A stretch of 20,990 nt of DNA from Lachnospiraceae bacterium (GTDB lineage: Bacteria; Bacillota_A; Clostridia; Lachnospirales; Lachnospiraceae), in contig JAGBNT010000096.1 in NCBI GenBank assembly GCA_017634255.1, positions 1 through 20,990 of the forward strand. Direction: 5' to 3'. Of the stretch, positions 8,080 through 14,305 are shown one piece after another. The notes beneath the pieces were generated by a model. That model searched no databases, was not told the DNA's origin, and worked only from the letters and a program-made list of their open reading frames with translations. Each line of letters starts with the position of its first letter. Positions within the stretch are counted from its first letter, which is position 1. The position numbers and the translations under genes are program-made.

Positions 8080-8806
8080 ATTAAAGGCCGGTGAGAGACT
8101 GGATGACCTTGAAAGAAACGGATATAAGATAATTCAAAATCCGGATGTATTTTGCTTTGGCATGGATGCGGTACTGCTGTCGGGCTTTGTAAAGACCGGC
8201 GAGGGGACGAGGGTACTGGATCTGGGCTGCGGCAACGGGATAATTCCTATCCTGCTGGCGGCAAAGACGGGAGCCGCCCATATCACGGGTCTTGAACTCC
8301 AGGAATACAGCGCCGATATGGCGGAACGCAGTGTACAGCTCAATAAACTGGAAGAAAGGGTAAGTATTGTAAGAGGGGATATTAAGGAAGTCGTCGGGAG
8401 GTTTGAGGCGGCTTCTTTTGATACGGTAACCTCCAATCCGCCGTATATAAAGGGTGGAAACGGGCTTACCAATCCCGATGAACCCAGGGCGATAGCCCGA
8501 CACGAGTTAAAATGCTCGCTGGAGGACGTTGTTCTTGCGGTAAAATACCTTTTAAAGCCCGGCGGAGCCTTCTTTCTGGTACACAGGCCCCAGAGGCTGG
8601 CGGAGATCTTTATATGCCTTTCGCGCAATGGTCTGGAGCCCAAACGGATGAAGCTGGTACATCCTTTTTTGGACCACGAGCCGAATATGGTGCTGCTGGA
8701 GGCCAGGAGGGGCGGAAGGCCGCAGCTGAATATCGAAAAGCCGCTGATAGTCTATAAGTCTGAAGGGGTATATACTGATGAGATATATGACATATACGGA
8801 TATTAG
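8051..8806 (+). CDS. trmN6: tRNA1(Val) (adenine-N6)-methyltransferase TrmN6-like
   Basis: This is a class I SAM-dependent methyltransferase of 251 residues. Motif I is VLDLGCGNG (56–63 region), and the amino-methylating motif NPPY is at 129–132, followed by IKGGNG. The N-terminal 'NPDVFCFGMDAVLLSGF' matches the YfiC/YabB family start. The Escherichia family member modifies A37 of tRNA1(Val), and the same reaction is expected but not proven here. ATG 8051 overlaps ricT by 29 bases; GGAG at 8040–8043 is 7 bases before it, whereas the in-frame ATG at 8069 has no ribosome site. It corresponds to Bacillus yabB; the small GIY-YIG gene yazA that follows yabB in Bacillus is absent, and rsmI comes next. 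Confidence 0.92.
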   Translation: MENPGLMTIELKAGERLDDLERNGYKIIQNPDVFCFGMDAVLLSGFVKTGEGTRVLDLGCGNGIIPILLAAKTGAAHITGLELQEYSADMAERSVQLNKLEERVSIVRGDIKEVVGRFEAASFDTVTSNPPYIKGGNGLTNPDEPRAIARHELKCSLEDVVLAVKYLLKPGGAFFLVHRPQRLAEIFICLSRNGLEPKRMKLVHPFLDHEPNMVLLEARRGGRPQLNIEKPLIVYKSEGVYTDEIYDIYGY

Positions 8807-8819
8807 AAAAATCAATATG

Positions 8820-8834
8820 TGCCGGAGGCCGGCA
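8820..8834 (+). promoter_or_regulatory. Perfect GC hairpin enclosing the rsmI ribosome binding site
   Basis: TGCCGG–AGG–CCGGCA forms a 6-bp perfect stem with a 3-base loop. The ribosome binding site GGAGG (8824–8828) covers two stem bases and the whole loop, 7 bases before ATG 8836. If folded, the stem would limit access of 30S subunits. The sequence is certain; the regulatory role is inference. Confidence 0.55.
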
Positions 8835-8835
8835 A

Positions 8836-9672
8836 ATGGCAGGTAAGCTGTATCTGTGCGCGACGCCTATAGGCAATCTCGGGGATATCACGGCAAGGAC
8901 GCTGGAGTGCCTGAAACAGGTCGATATCATAGCAGCTGAGGACACCCGGAACAGTATGAAGCTTATGACGCATTTTGACATACATACCCCGCTTACAAGC
9001 TATCATGAGTACAATAAATATGATAAGGCGGATAAGCTGGTGGGAGAGCTGCTTGCGGGGAAAGATATCGCCCTGATAACGGATGCGGGAACTCCGGCCA
9101 TATCCGATCCCGGAGAGGTGCTGGTAAGGAAATGCCAGGAAGCCGGAATCGGAGTCACGTCCCTTCCGGGACCGTCGGCCGTGATAACGGCGCTCACCCT
9201 GTCGGGGCTGCCGACCAGGCGGTTTACGTTTGAAGGCTTTCTGCCCCAGGATAAGGCTGAAAGGCGGGAGATACTGGAGGAGCTAAAGGACGAATACAGG
9301 ACGGTGGTCTTATATGAAGCGCCGCATCATCTCATAAATACCCTGGCTGAGCTCAATGAATATTTCGGAGACAGGAGGCTTACGATCGCGAGAGAGCTTA
9401 CGAAAAAGCATGAGGAGATATTAAAGTTCACGGTTTGTGAGGCTTTAAGCTACTATGAGCATGAGGAGCCGAGGGGTGAATTTGTTCTGGTGCTCGAGGG
9501 CAGGGACAGGCAAAAGGCTGAGGCGGAAAAAAGAGCTTTTTATGAGGAGATGAGCCCGAAGGAGCATGTGGAAAAATATATAAGTGAGGGGATGGACAGA
9601 AAAGCTGCGATGAAACAGGCAGCGAAGGACAGAGGGGTGTCCAAGAGAGATATATACAAAGCGCTGCTATAA
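8836..9672 (+). CDS. rsmI: 16S rRNA (cytidine1402-2'-O)-methyltransferase RsmI
   Basis: The 278-residue protein has the usual RsmI length and motifs: LYLCATPIGNLGDIT at the N-terminus, LITDAGTPAISDPG around 76–89, and LPGPSAVITALTLSGLP around 110–126, all of the tetrapyrrole-methylase fold. The C-terminal helical part (KAAMKQAAKDRGVSKRDIYKALL) is also typical. The enzyme 2'-O-methylates C1402 in the 16S decoding centre. The gene lies 29 bases after trmN6, and its ribosome binding site is inside a GC-rich hairpin. It is the counterpart of Bacillus yabC/yraL-type genes and closes the conserved block. The downstream serpin gene starts 21 bases later, so the two may share a transcript. Confidence 0.96.
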   Translation: MAGKLYLCATPIGNLGDITARTLECLKQVDIIAAEDTRNSMKLMTHFDIHTPLTSYHEYNKYDKADKLVGELLAGKDIALITDAGTPAISDPGEVLVRKCQEAGIGVTSLPGPSAVITALTLSGLPTRRFTFEGFLPQDKAERREILEELKDEYRTVVLYEAPHHLINTLAELNEYFGDRRLTIARELTKKHEEILKFTVCEALSYYEHEEPRGEFVLVLEGRDRQKAEAEKRAFYEEMSPKEHVEKYISEGMDRKAAMKQAAKDRGVSKRDIYKALL

Positions 9673-9693
9673 TATTTAAGGAGGATCTAAATC

Positions 9694-11061
9694 ATGAAAA
9701 AAGGCTGTTTGATAATATTGCTTTCGACGGTAGCATTTTTCCTTTTCGGCTGTGCGCCTGTAGGAAATACACAGACACAGCAGCTTGCGCTGGAGGAAGG
9801 ACAGGAAACAGATGCGAAGGAGGAGCCTCCACAGGAAGAGCTGCAGCAGGAAGAGGAGACGCCTGAGGCTGAGAGCCCGGAGGAGGCAGCCGGAGAGGAA
9901 GAGCAAAACCTGGAAGGGCGCAATTTTGCGGCGCTGGGGGCGTCGTCAGGACATTTTAATTACAAGCTTATAGGCGCCGTTGCGGGGGACCAAAATATCT
10001 TTTATTCGCCCTACAGCCTTGCGGGAGCTCTGGCCTTAGCCGATGCCGGGGCAACAGGGGCTTCGAAGAGGGAGCTGGAAAAGGTGCTTGGGGTAACGGA
10101 TATTGCAGCCTTTGAAAAAGACTACAAAGAGTACCTGGAGAAGGAGCAGAGCGAGGGAGCCAGACTTACTACGGCAAACGGCATTTGGATAAACGATGGT
10201 CTTCAGCTTGCCGACGACTTTGATACGGGATATAAGGCTGAGGCCGAGGAATATTTTAAAGCCGGGATAAAGACTGCGGATTTTGCCGGTAGCTCTGCAG
10301 AGATCAAAAAAGAGATAACGGAATGGGTCAGGGAAAATACCGAGAACTTTATAAGCGATTATGAGGCCAGCTGTGACAAAAGCACGGTCATGGCGCTTAT
10401 AAATGCGGTTTATTTTTACGGAGAATGGCTGGACAGCTTTTCACCGGAGGACACCGAAGAGGAGGACTTTTACGGAATAAATGGTAAGTCCAGGGTAAGC
10501 ATGATGAACATGAGCCGTAATCCTTACAGACATATTGCCGACTATAAAGGTATTACCGCAGTCGCGCTTCCCTATAAGGACGATAATATTGAGATGGAGG
10601 TACTGATGACCTCTGATGAGGAGCAGGCAAATGATATCCTGAAGCTGGTACAGAGCCTGCCGGAGGAGGAATTTGCCGGCCTCTTTGAAGAGCTGGACAA
10701 GGCCGACAACAGTGTGATAACCCGGCTTGCCATGCCCAAGTTTGAGATGGACGAGACATTTCCCTCCTTGGATGAGGCGTTAAAGAAGATAGGTATAGAA
10801 TCTGCTTATGAAAGCCGGGATGAATTTTCAAGGATCGCCCATGAGATATACATCTCCCAGATCAACCACAGGGCTAAGCTGGAGGTCGATGAGGAGGGCA
10901 GCAGGGCGGCTGCTATAACGGAGATCAGCTTTGAGGCCACCAGCGTGAATATGGAGCCCGAGGAAGAGGTAAATTTCATTGTCAACAGGCCATTCGTATT
11001 TTTTATAAGGGACAGGTCCGCAAACAATGTATTATTTGCAGGATTTATAAGGGATTTATGA
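9694..11061 (+). CDS. Serpin-family protease inhibitor, lipoprotein
   Basis: This is a 455-residue serpin carrying a bacterial lipoprotein signal: MKK, a hydrophobic core, then LFGC with lipidated Cys20. An acidic, low-complexity linker (about 27–73, rich in Glu, Gln and Pro) puts the serpin domain away from the membrane. Serpin landmarks are in order: FYSPYSLAGALALADAGATG, TANGIWIND, INAVYFYGEW, and the C-terminal NRPFVFFIRD...NVLFAGFI. The reactive-loop hinge EEGSRAAAIT (400–409) has the small residues needed for loop insertion, so it is probably inhibitory. Counting from Glu400 as P17 puts the bait bond near Thr416–Ser417, which hints at elastase- or subtilisin-like targets; this is inference. 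AAGGAGGA is 8 bases before ATG 9694. No terminator separates it from the hup promoter 9 bases after its stop. Confidence 0.94.
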   Translation: MKKGCLIILLSTVAFFLFGCAPVGNTQTQQLALEEGQETDAKEEPPQEELQQEEETPEAESPEEAAGEEEQNLEGRNFAALGASSGHFNYKLIGAVAGDQNIFYSPYSLAGALALADAGATGASKRELEKVLGVTDIAAFEKDYKEYLEKEQSEGARLTTANGIWINDGLQLADDFDTGYKAEAEEYFKAGIKTADFAGSSAEIKKEITEWVRENTENFISDYEASCDKSTVMALINAVYFYGEWLDSFSPEDTEEEDFYGINGKSRVSMMNMSRNPYRHIADYKGITAVALPYKDDNIEMEVLMTSDEEQANDILKLVQSLPEEEFAGLFEELDKADNSVITRLAMPKFEMDETFPSLDEALKKIGIESAYESRDEFSRIAHEIYISQINHRAKLEVDEEGSRAAAITEISFEATSVNMEPEEEVNFIVNRPFVFFIRDRSANNVLFAGFIRDL

Positions 11062-11069
11062 ATAATGCC

Positions 11070-11098
11070 TTGACAATGATATATAAAACAGTTATAAA
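11070..11098 (+). promoter_or_regulatory. Sigma-A promoter of hup
   Basis: Consensus TTGACA (11070–11075), a 17-base spacer and TATAAA (11093–11098) lie just after the serpin stop. Transcription would start near 11105 and give a leader of about 64 bases before the HU gene. It is the strongest promoter match in the window, as expected for an abundant protein. Confidence 0.85.
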
Positions 11099-11168
11099 TA
11101 GGTGTGTCGGTTAAGCACTATCGATACACAGATAAGAAAACTCATGTCAAGAGGAGGAGTTATACGAA

Positions 11169-11447
11169 ATGAACAAGACAGAATTAGTGGCAGCTATCGC
11201 TGATCAGGCGGGAATATCCAAGAAGGATGCGGAGAAGGCTCTTAAGGCTTTCACAGAGACAGTTGCAGCTCAGCTTAAGAAGGGTGATAAGATCCAGCTT
11301 GTAGGATTTGGGACATTTGAGGTTACCAAGAGAGCAGCAAGAGAGGGAAGAAATCCCCAGACTGGCGATGTTATGAAGATAGCGGCATCAAAGGCACCTA
11401 AGTTCAAGGCTGGCAAGGCTCTTAAGGATCTTATAAATAAAAAGTAA
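11169..11447 (+). CDS. hup: DNA-binding protein HU
   Basis: The 92-residue HU/IHF-family protein starts [24 protein letters not shown]. It contains [21 protein letters not shown], the beta-arm base and tip with the DNA-intercalating proline region, and ends in [13 protein letters not shown]. It binds DNA without strong sequence preference and compacts the nucleoid as a dimer. GAGGAGGAG lies about 11 bases before ATG 11169. It has its own strong promoter and its own terminator, so it is a single-gene unit. Codon choice is more uniform than in the neighbours (for example AAG for Lys, GCA/GCT for Ala), which fits high expression. In related genomes hup lies before rqcP, as here. Confidence 0.97.
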   Translation: MNKTELVAAIADQAGISKKDAEKALKAFTETVAAQLKKGDKIQLVGFGTFEVTKRAAREGRNPQTGDVMKIAASKAPKFKAGKALKDLINKK

Positions 11448-11474
11448 TTATAGCATTATAAAGTGTTTACCAGC

Positions 11475-11505
11475 GAAGCGTGCGCATTCAGCGCACGCTT
11501 CTTTA
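11475..11505 (+). terminator. Rho-independent terminator of hup
   Basis: GAAGCGTGCGC and GCGCACGCTTC form a perfect 11-bp stem with loop ATTCA, 27 bases after the hup stop. The tail is short (TTTAG), so termination may be partial, which would let some transcription reach rqcP. Confidence 0.8.
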
Positions 11506-11574
11506 GTATCGCGGGAACGGTGTAAAAAAATATTGGCCTTTCGGTCAAACGCCGCCCGCGGACGAGTAGGGAAT

Positions 11575-11579
11575 GAGGA
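11575..11579 (+). promoter_or_regulatory. Ribosome binding site that sets the rqcP start
   Basis: GAGGA lies 7 bases before ATG 11587. The frame stays open upstream to a TTG at 11533, but those 18 residues have no ribosome site and do not resemble the family, whose members begin MRLDKYL. Confidence 0.75.
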
Positions 11580-11586
11580 ACAACTG

Positions 11587-11823
11587 ATGAGACTGGATAA
11601 ATATTTAAAGATATCGCGACTGATAAAGAGGCGCACGATTGCCAACGAGGCCTGCGATGCGGGAAGGGTCACCCTGAACGGCAAGGTGGCCAAGGCCGGA
11701 ACTGAGGTCAAAGTAGGAGATGTGATAGAGATAGCCTTCGGAAATAAGACGGTAAAGGCAGAGATCACGGATATTAAAGAGACCGTAAAAAAGGGAGACC
11801 CTGAGCTTTACAGATACCTCTGA
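11587..11823 (+). CDS. rqcP: RqcP, S4-domain ribosome quality control protein (YabO/Hsp15-like)
   Basis: The 78-residue protein is almost entirely an S4 RNA-binding domain: MRLDKYLKISRLIKRRT, then NEACDAGRVTLNGKVAKAG. It ends ELYRYL, as is usual for this family. In Bacillus, RqcP works with RqcH on stalled 50S subunits, supporting alanine tailing of trapped nascent chains. Length and gene order (hup–rqcP–divIC) both agree. In spore formers yabP and yabQ follow; here divIC does. No sigma-A promoter is evident just upstream, so expression may come from hup read-through or a promoter I do not recognise. Confidence 0.93.
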   Translation: MRLDKYLKISRLIKRRTIANEACDAGRVTLNGKVAKAGTEVKVGDVIEIAFGNKTVKAEITDIKETVKKGDPELYRYL

Positions 11824-11825
11824 AT

Positions 11826-11861
11826 TATAGTAAACGTCAGATAAATCTGCCGTTTACTATA
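11826..11861 (+). other. Long stem-loop in the rqcP 3' region
   Basis: TATAGTAAACG (11826–11836) pairs perfectly with CGTTTACTATA (11851–11861). After one mismatch, CAGA/TCTG pairs close to a four-base top loop. The structure begins 3 bases after the rqcP stop. It lacks a following T tract, so it is not a standard intrinsic terminator; it may protect or process the 3' end. A C-rich run (CCCCTCCCCC, 11871–11880) follows. Nothing else coding is seen between here and the divIC promoter. Confidence 0.7.
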
Positions 11862-11933
11862 TAAAGACAGCCCCTCCCCCGGAAGAACTCAATATATGGG
11901 AAATGGTAACATAGTGCGCACAATATGGTGTTG

Positions 11934-11962
11934 TTGACGCAAAATGACCAATCTGTTATAAA
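11934..11962 (+). promoter_or_regulatory. Sigma-A promoter of the divIC–tilS–hpt–ftsH group
   Basis: TTGACG (11934–11939), a 17-base spacer and TATAAA (11957–11962) make a near-consensus promoter. Transcription from about 11969 would exclude the upstream in-frame GTG at 11925, and so supports ATG 12045 as the divIC start, with a leader of about 75 bases. Confidence 0.75.
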
Positions 11963-12044
11963 TTATGTAAACGGATTGTTGTACAAGATATCAAACAATT
12001 TGAATGGTTACCACAATTCTTTTAATGGAGCAGCGGGGAGTTTA

Positions 12045-12359
12045 ATGAATTTCAAGGGGCGGACATTCAGAAAAAAGAAGCAGAATAAGCTTTCTTTTAT
12101 ATGTATTTCTCTGGTCGCACTGATGTTAGTCACAGGGCTTACCGTTGATGGGATAAAGATCAGTAAAAAGATCAGTGCCTATGAAGAGGAGAAGCAGGAG
12201 CTGGACGACCTTATAGCCAAGGAAAAGACCAGACAGAAGAGCCTTAAGCAGCTGAAGGTGTATGTTACAACGAATGAATTTAAGGCGGAAACAGCAGAAT
12301 CCTCCATAGGTATAGTCAAAGATAACGAAATTCTTTTCAGGACAGATGACAGTAAATGA
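12045..12359 (+). CDS. divIC: DivIC/FtsB-family septum formation initiator
   Basis: The 104-residue bitopic protein has a basic cytoplasmic start (FRKKKQNK), one membrane helix (about 16–34), and an extracytoplasmic coiled coil (about 40–70, EEEKQELDDLIAKEKT). A C-terminal segment NEFKAETAESSIGIVKDNEILF resembles the 'yiE..AR..lG.vkpgE' region of DivIC. It would join FtsL and DivIB at the division site. ATG 12045 has GGGGAG 4 bases before it, a short gap. A longer in-frame version from GTG 11925 is unlikely because it would start upstream of the promoter. In Bacillus, yabR and spoIIE lie between divIC and tilS; here tilS overlaps the divIC stop by 14 bases. Confidence 0.85.
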   Translation: MNFKGRTFRKKKQNKLSFICISLVALMLVTGLTVDGIKISKKISAYEEEKQELDDLIAKEKTRQKSLKQLKVYVTTNEFKAETAESSIGIVKDNEILFRTDDSK

Positions 12360-13740
12360 ACAGGTACTGGAATATATAAAGAGATATGATATGATACCGC
12401 GGGGTTCGCGGGTCACGGCAGGTCTTTCGGGAGGGGCAGATTCAGTGTGCCTCCTTTTTTTGCTCTCCAGATACAGGGAGAGCCTGGATTTTTCTCTTGA
12501 AGCGATTCATGTTGAGCACGGCATACGCGGCGAAGAGGCGCTCGAGGATATGGAGTTTTGCGAGCGGCTATGTGACAGGCTGGGAATAGCGCTCAAGGTC
12601 GTGCATGTGGACGTACCAGAGATGGCCAGGGAAAAGGGACTTACTCTGGAGGAGGCAGGCCGGATAGCGCGATATGATATCTTTGACCGCGCGGCAGCCG
12701 ACAGGATAGCGGTTGCGCACCACGGGCTGGACCAGGCCGAAACAGTCCTTTTTAACCTGTTCAGAGGGAGCGCAGTTGCCGGGCTGGGCGGGATGAGGCC
12801 GGTAAGGGATAAGGTCATAAGGCCGCTGCTCTGCCTTACAAGGGAGCAGATAGAGGCGTATCTCAGGGAACGGGATATAGCCTACTGCACTGACAGCACG
12901 AATTTTGACAACGATATATCCAGAAACAGGATAAGAAACGAGATAATACCTCTGGCAGAGGGAATAAACCCGGGAGCGGTCAGGCATATAAATGAGAGTG
13001 CGGAATATATAAGAGAGGTTGAGGCCTATATACAGCGAGAGGCAGGAAAGAGGGTGAGCAGGTATGTGACCGTCACCGGAGGCCGTGTGCTTTTGAGGCT
13101 CGAGGACTTTGAAAAGGAAGAAAATATAATAAAGGACTACGTTATAAGGGAGTGCATATCCTTAAGCGCGGGGAAGCTTAAGGATATAACCTCGCGGCAT
13201 GTGACAGCGGTGAGGGACCTTACCGGAAATATAAGCGGGAAAAGGATAAGCCTGCCTTACAATATAACTGTGATAAGGAACTTCGACAGACTTGAATTTT
13301 TGAGAGACTCCGCAGGATCTGAGATGGTCGCAGGTGGGGAGGCAGACCCCGACAAGGCCGGTATAGTTGTCCCCGAAGAAGGAAGCCTTACACTTCCCGA
13401 CGGGTCGGAATACTTCTTTTCCTTCGACAACGAGGTATCGCCGGAGAAAATCAGGGAAGATCACAGATATACTAAATGGTTCGATTATGATAAAATAGTC
13501 GGGAAACCGTGCTTGCGCCGCAGGAGGAGAGGAGACCGTATTTCCATCAAAAAGGGCTCGAAAAAGATAAAGGAGCTCTTTATAGAGGAGAGGATTCCCT
13601 CCGGGGAACGGGGAAATATCTATATGCTATGTGACGAAAGTGAGGTCATATGGATCCCGGGACTCAGGATAGGCGAAAAATACAAGGTTTCGGAAAAAAC
13701 TAAAATGATATGGAAGGTAGAAAGAAAAGATAATGGCTGA
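12346..13740 (+). CDS. tilS: tRNA(Ile)-lysidine synthetase TilS
   Basis: The 464-residue PP-loop ATPase has the signature SGGADS (28–33). It attaches lysine to C34 of the tRNA(Ile) CAU anticodon so that it reads AUA; AUA (ATA) codons are very common in this window, so the genome leans on this enzyme. VEHGIRGEEALEDMEFCE and AHHGLDQAETVLFNLFRGSAVAGLGGM are family motifs around 55–75 and 124–150. The C-terminal TilS_C domain (RRRRRGDRI...KKIKELFIEERIP) is complete. ATG 12346 overlaps divIC by 14 bases; AGGA is only 3 bases away, so translation may depend on coupling. It also overlaps hpt by 8 bases. Confidence 0.96.
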   Translation: MTVNEQVLEYIKRYDMIPRGSRVTAGLSGGADSVCLLFLLSRYRESLDFSLEAIHVEHGIRGEEALEDMEFCERLCDRLGIALKVVHVDVPEMAREKGLTLEEAGRIARYDIFDRAAADRIAVAHHGLDQAETVLFNLFRGSAVAGLGGMRPVRDKVIRPLLCLTREQIEAYLRERDIAYCTDSTNFDNDISRNRIRNEIIPLAEGINPGAVRHINESAEYIREVEAYIQREAGKRVSRYVTVTGGRVLLRLEDFEKEENIIKDYVIRECISLSAGKLKDITSRHVTAVRDLTGNISGKRISLPYNITVIRNFDRLEFLRDSAGSEMVAGGEADPDKAGIVVPEEGSLTLPDGSEYFFSFDNEVSPEKIREDHRYTKWFDYDKIVGKPCLRRRRRGDRISIKKGSKKIKELFIEERIPSGERGNIYMLCDESEVIWIPGLRIGEKYKVSEKTKMIWKVERKDNG

Positions 13741-14263
13741 GAGGATTGAAGTATTATTATCTGAAGCAGAGGTCGACACTAGGATAGCCGAGCTTGGGGC
13801 TGCTATCAGTAAGGATTATGAGGGGCAGGAGGTCACGCTTGTCTGCATTCTTAAGGGAGCCACTTTTTTCGCCTGTGAGCTGGCGAAGCGTATAACCATA
13901 CCTGTGGAAATGGAATTTATGCGCTGCTCGAGCTATGGAAACAAGACGGAATCCAGCGGAGATGTAAAGATAACACAGGATCTCGACGCGCCTATCAGAG
14001 GAAAAAATATCATCGTCGTCGAGGATATAATAGATTCGGGCCGTACTCTGAGCTCACTGTTCAAGGTGTTGAACAGCAGAGGACCCGCATCCTTGAAATT
14101 GTGCTCTCTCCTTGATAAGCCCGACAGAAGGGTCACCGAGGTCAAGGTAGATTACACGGGCTTTGAGATACCCGATGTATTCGTTGTGGGATATGGGCTG
14201 GATTATGCGCAGAAATACAGAAATCTGCCCTATATCGGAGAAGTAAAGTTTGATGACAAGTGA
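13733..14263 (+). CDS. hpt: Hypoxanthine phosphoribosyltransferase
   Basis: The 176-residue type I phosphoribosyltransferase has the PRPP-binding loop VVEDIIDSGRTL (95–106), the early CILKGATFFACEL pyrophosphate-loop region (38–50), and the C-terminal FEIPDVFVVGYGLDYAQKYRNLPYIG, which is characteristic of hypoxanthine/guanine enzymes. It salvages hypoxanthine, and probably guanine, to IMP/GMP with PRPP in the cytoplasm. The ATG overlaps the tilS stop in ATGGCTGA, an 8-base coupling identical in sequence to that at 693–700. The tilS–hpt–ftsH order is the standard Firmicute one. Confidence 0.96.
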   Translation: MAERIEVLLSEAEVDTRIAELGAAISKDYEGQEVTLVCILKGATFFACELAKRITIPVEMEFMRCSSYGNKTESSGDVKITQDLDAPIRGKNIIVVEDIIDSGRTLSSLFKVLNSRGPASLKLCSLLDKPDRRVTEVKVDYTGFEIPDVFVVGYGLDYAQKYRNLPYIGEVKFDDK

Positions 14264-14305
14264 GCGGTTGGATTCGTTCACAATATGTAATTTAGGAGCA
14301 TTAAG

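Noticed and set aside
11533..11586. An upstream TTG start for rqcP
   Set aside because: The extra 18 residues do not resemble the family, while ATG 11587 has a good GAGGA and begins the conserved MRLDKYL.
11911..11925. GTGCGCAC palindrome before the divIC promoter
   Set aside because: Eight bases of palindrome with no second copy nearby is too little to call an operator.
11925..12044. An upstream GTG start for divIC giving 144 residues
   Set aside because: It would start before a near-consensus promoter at 11934–11962; the extra 40 residues do not fit the short basic N-terminus of DivIC.
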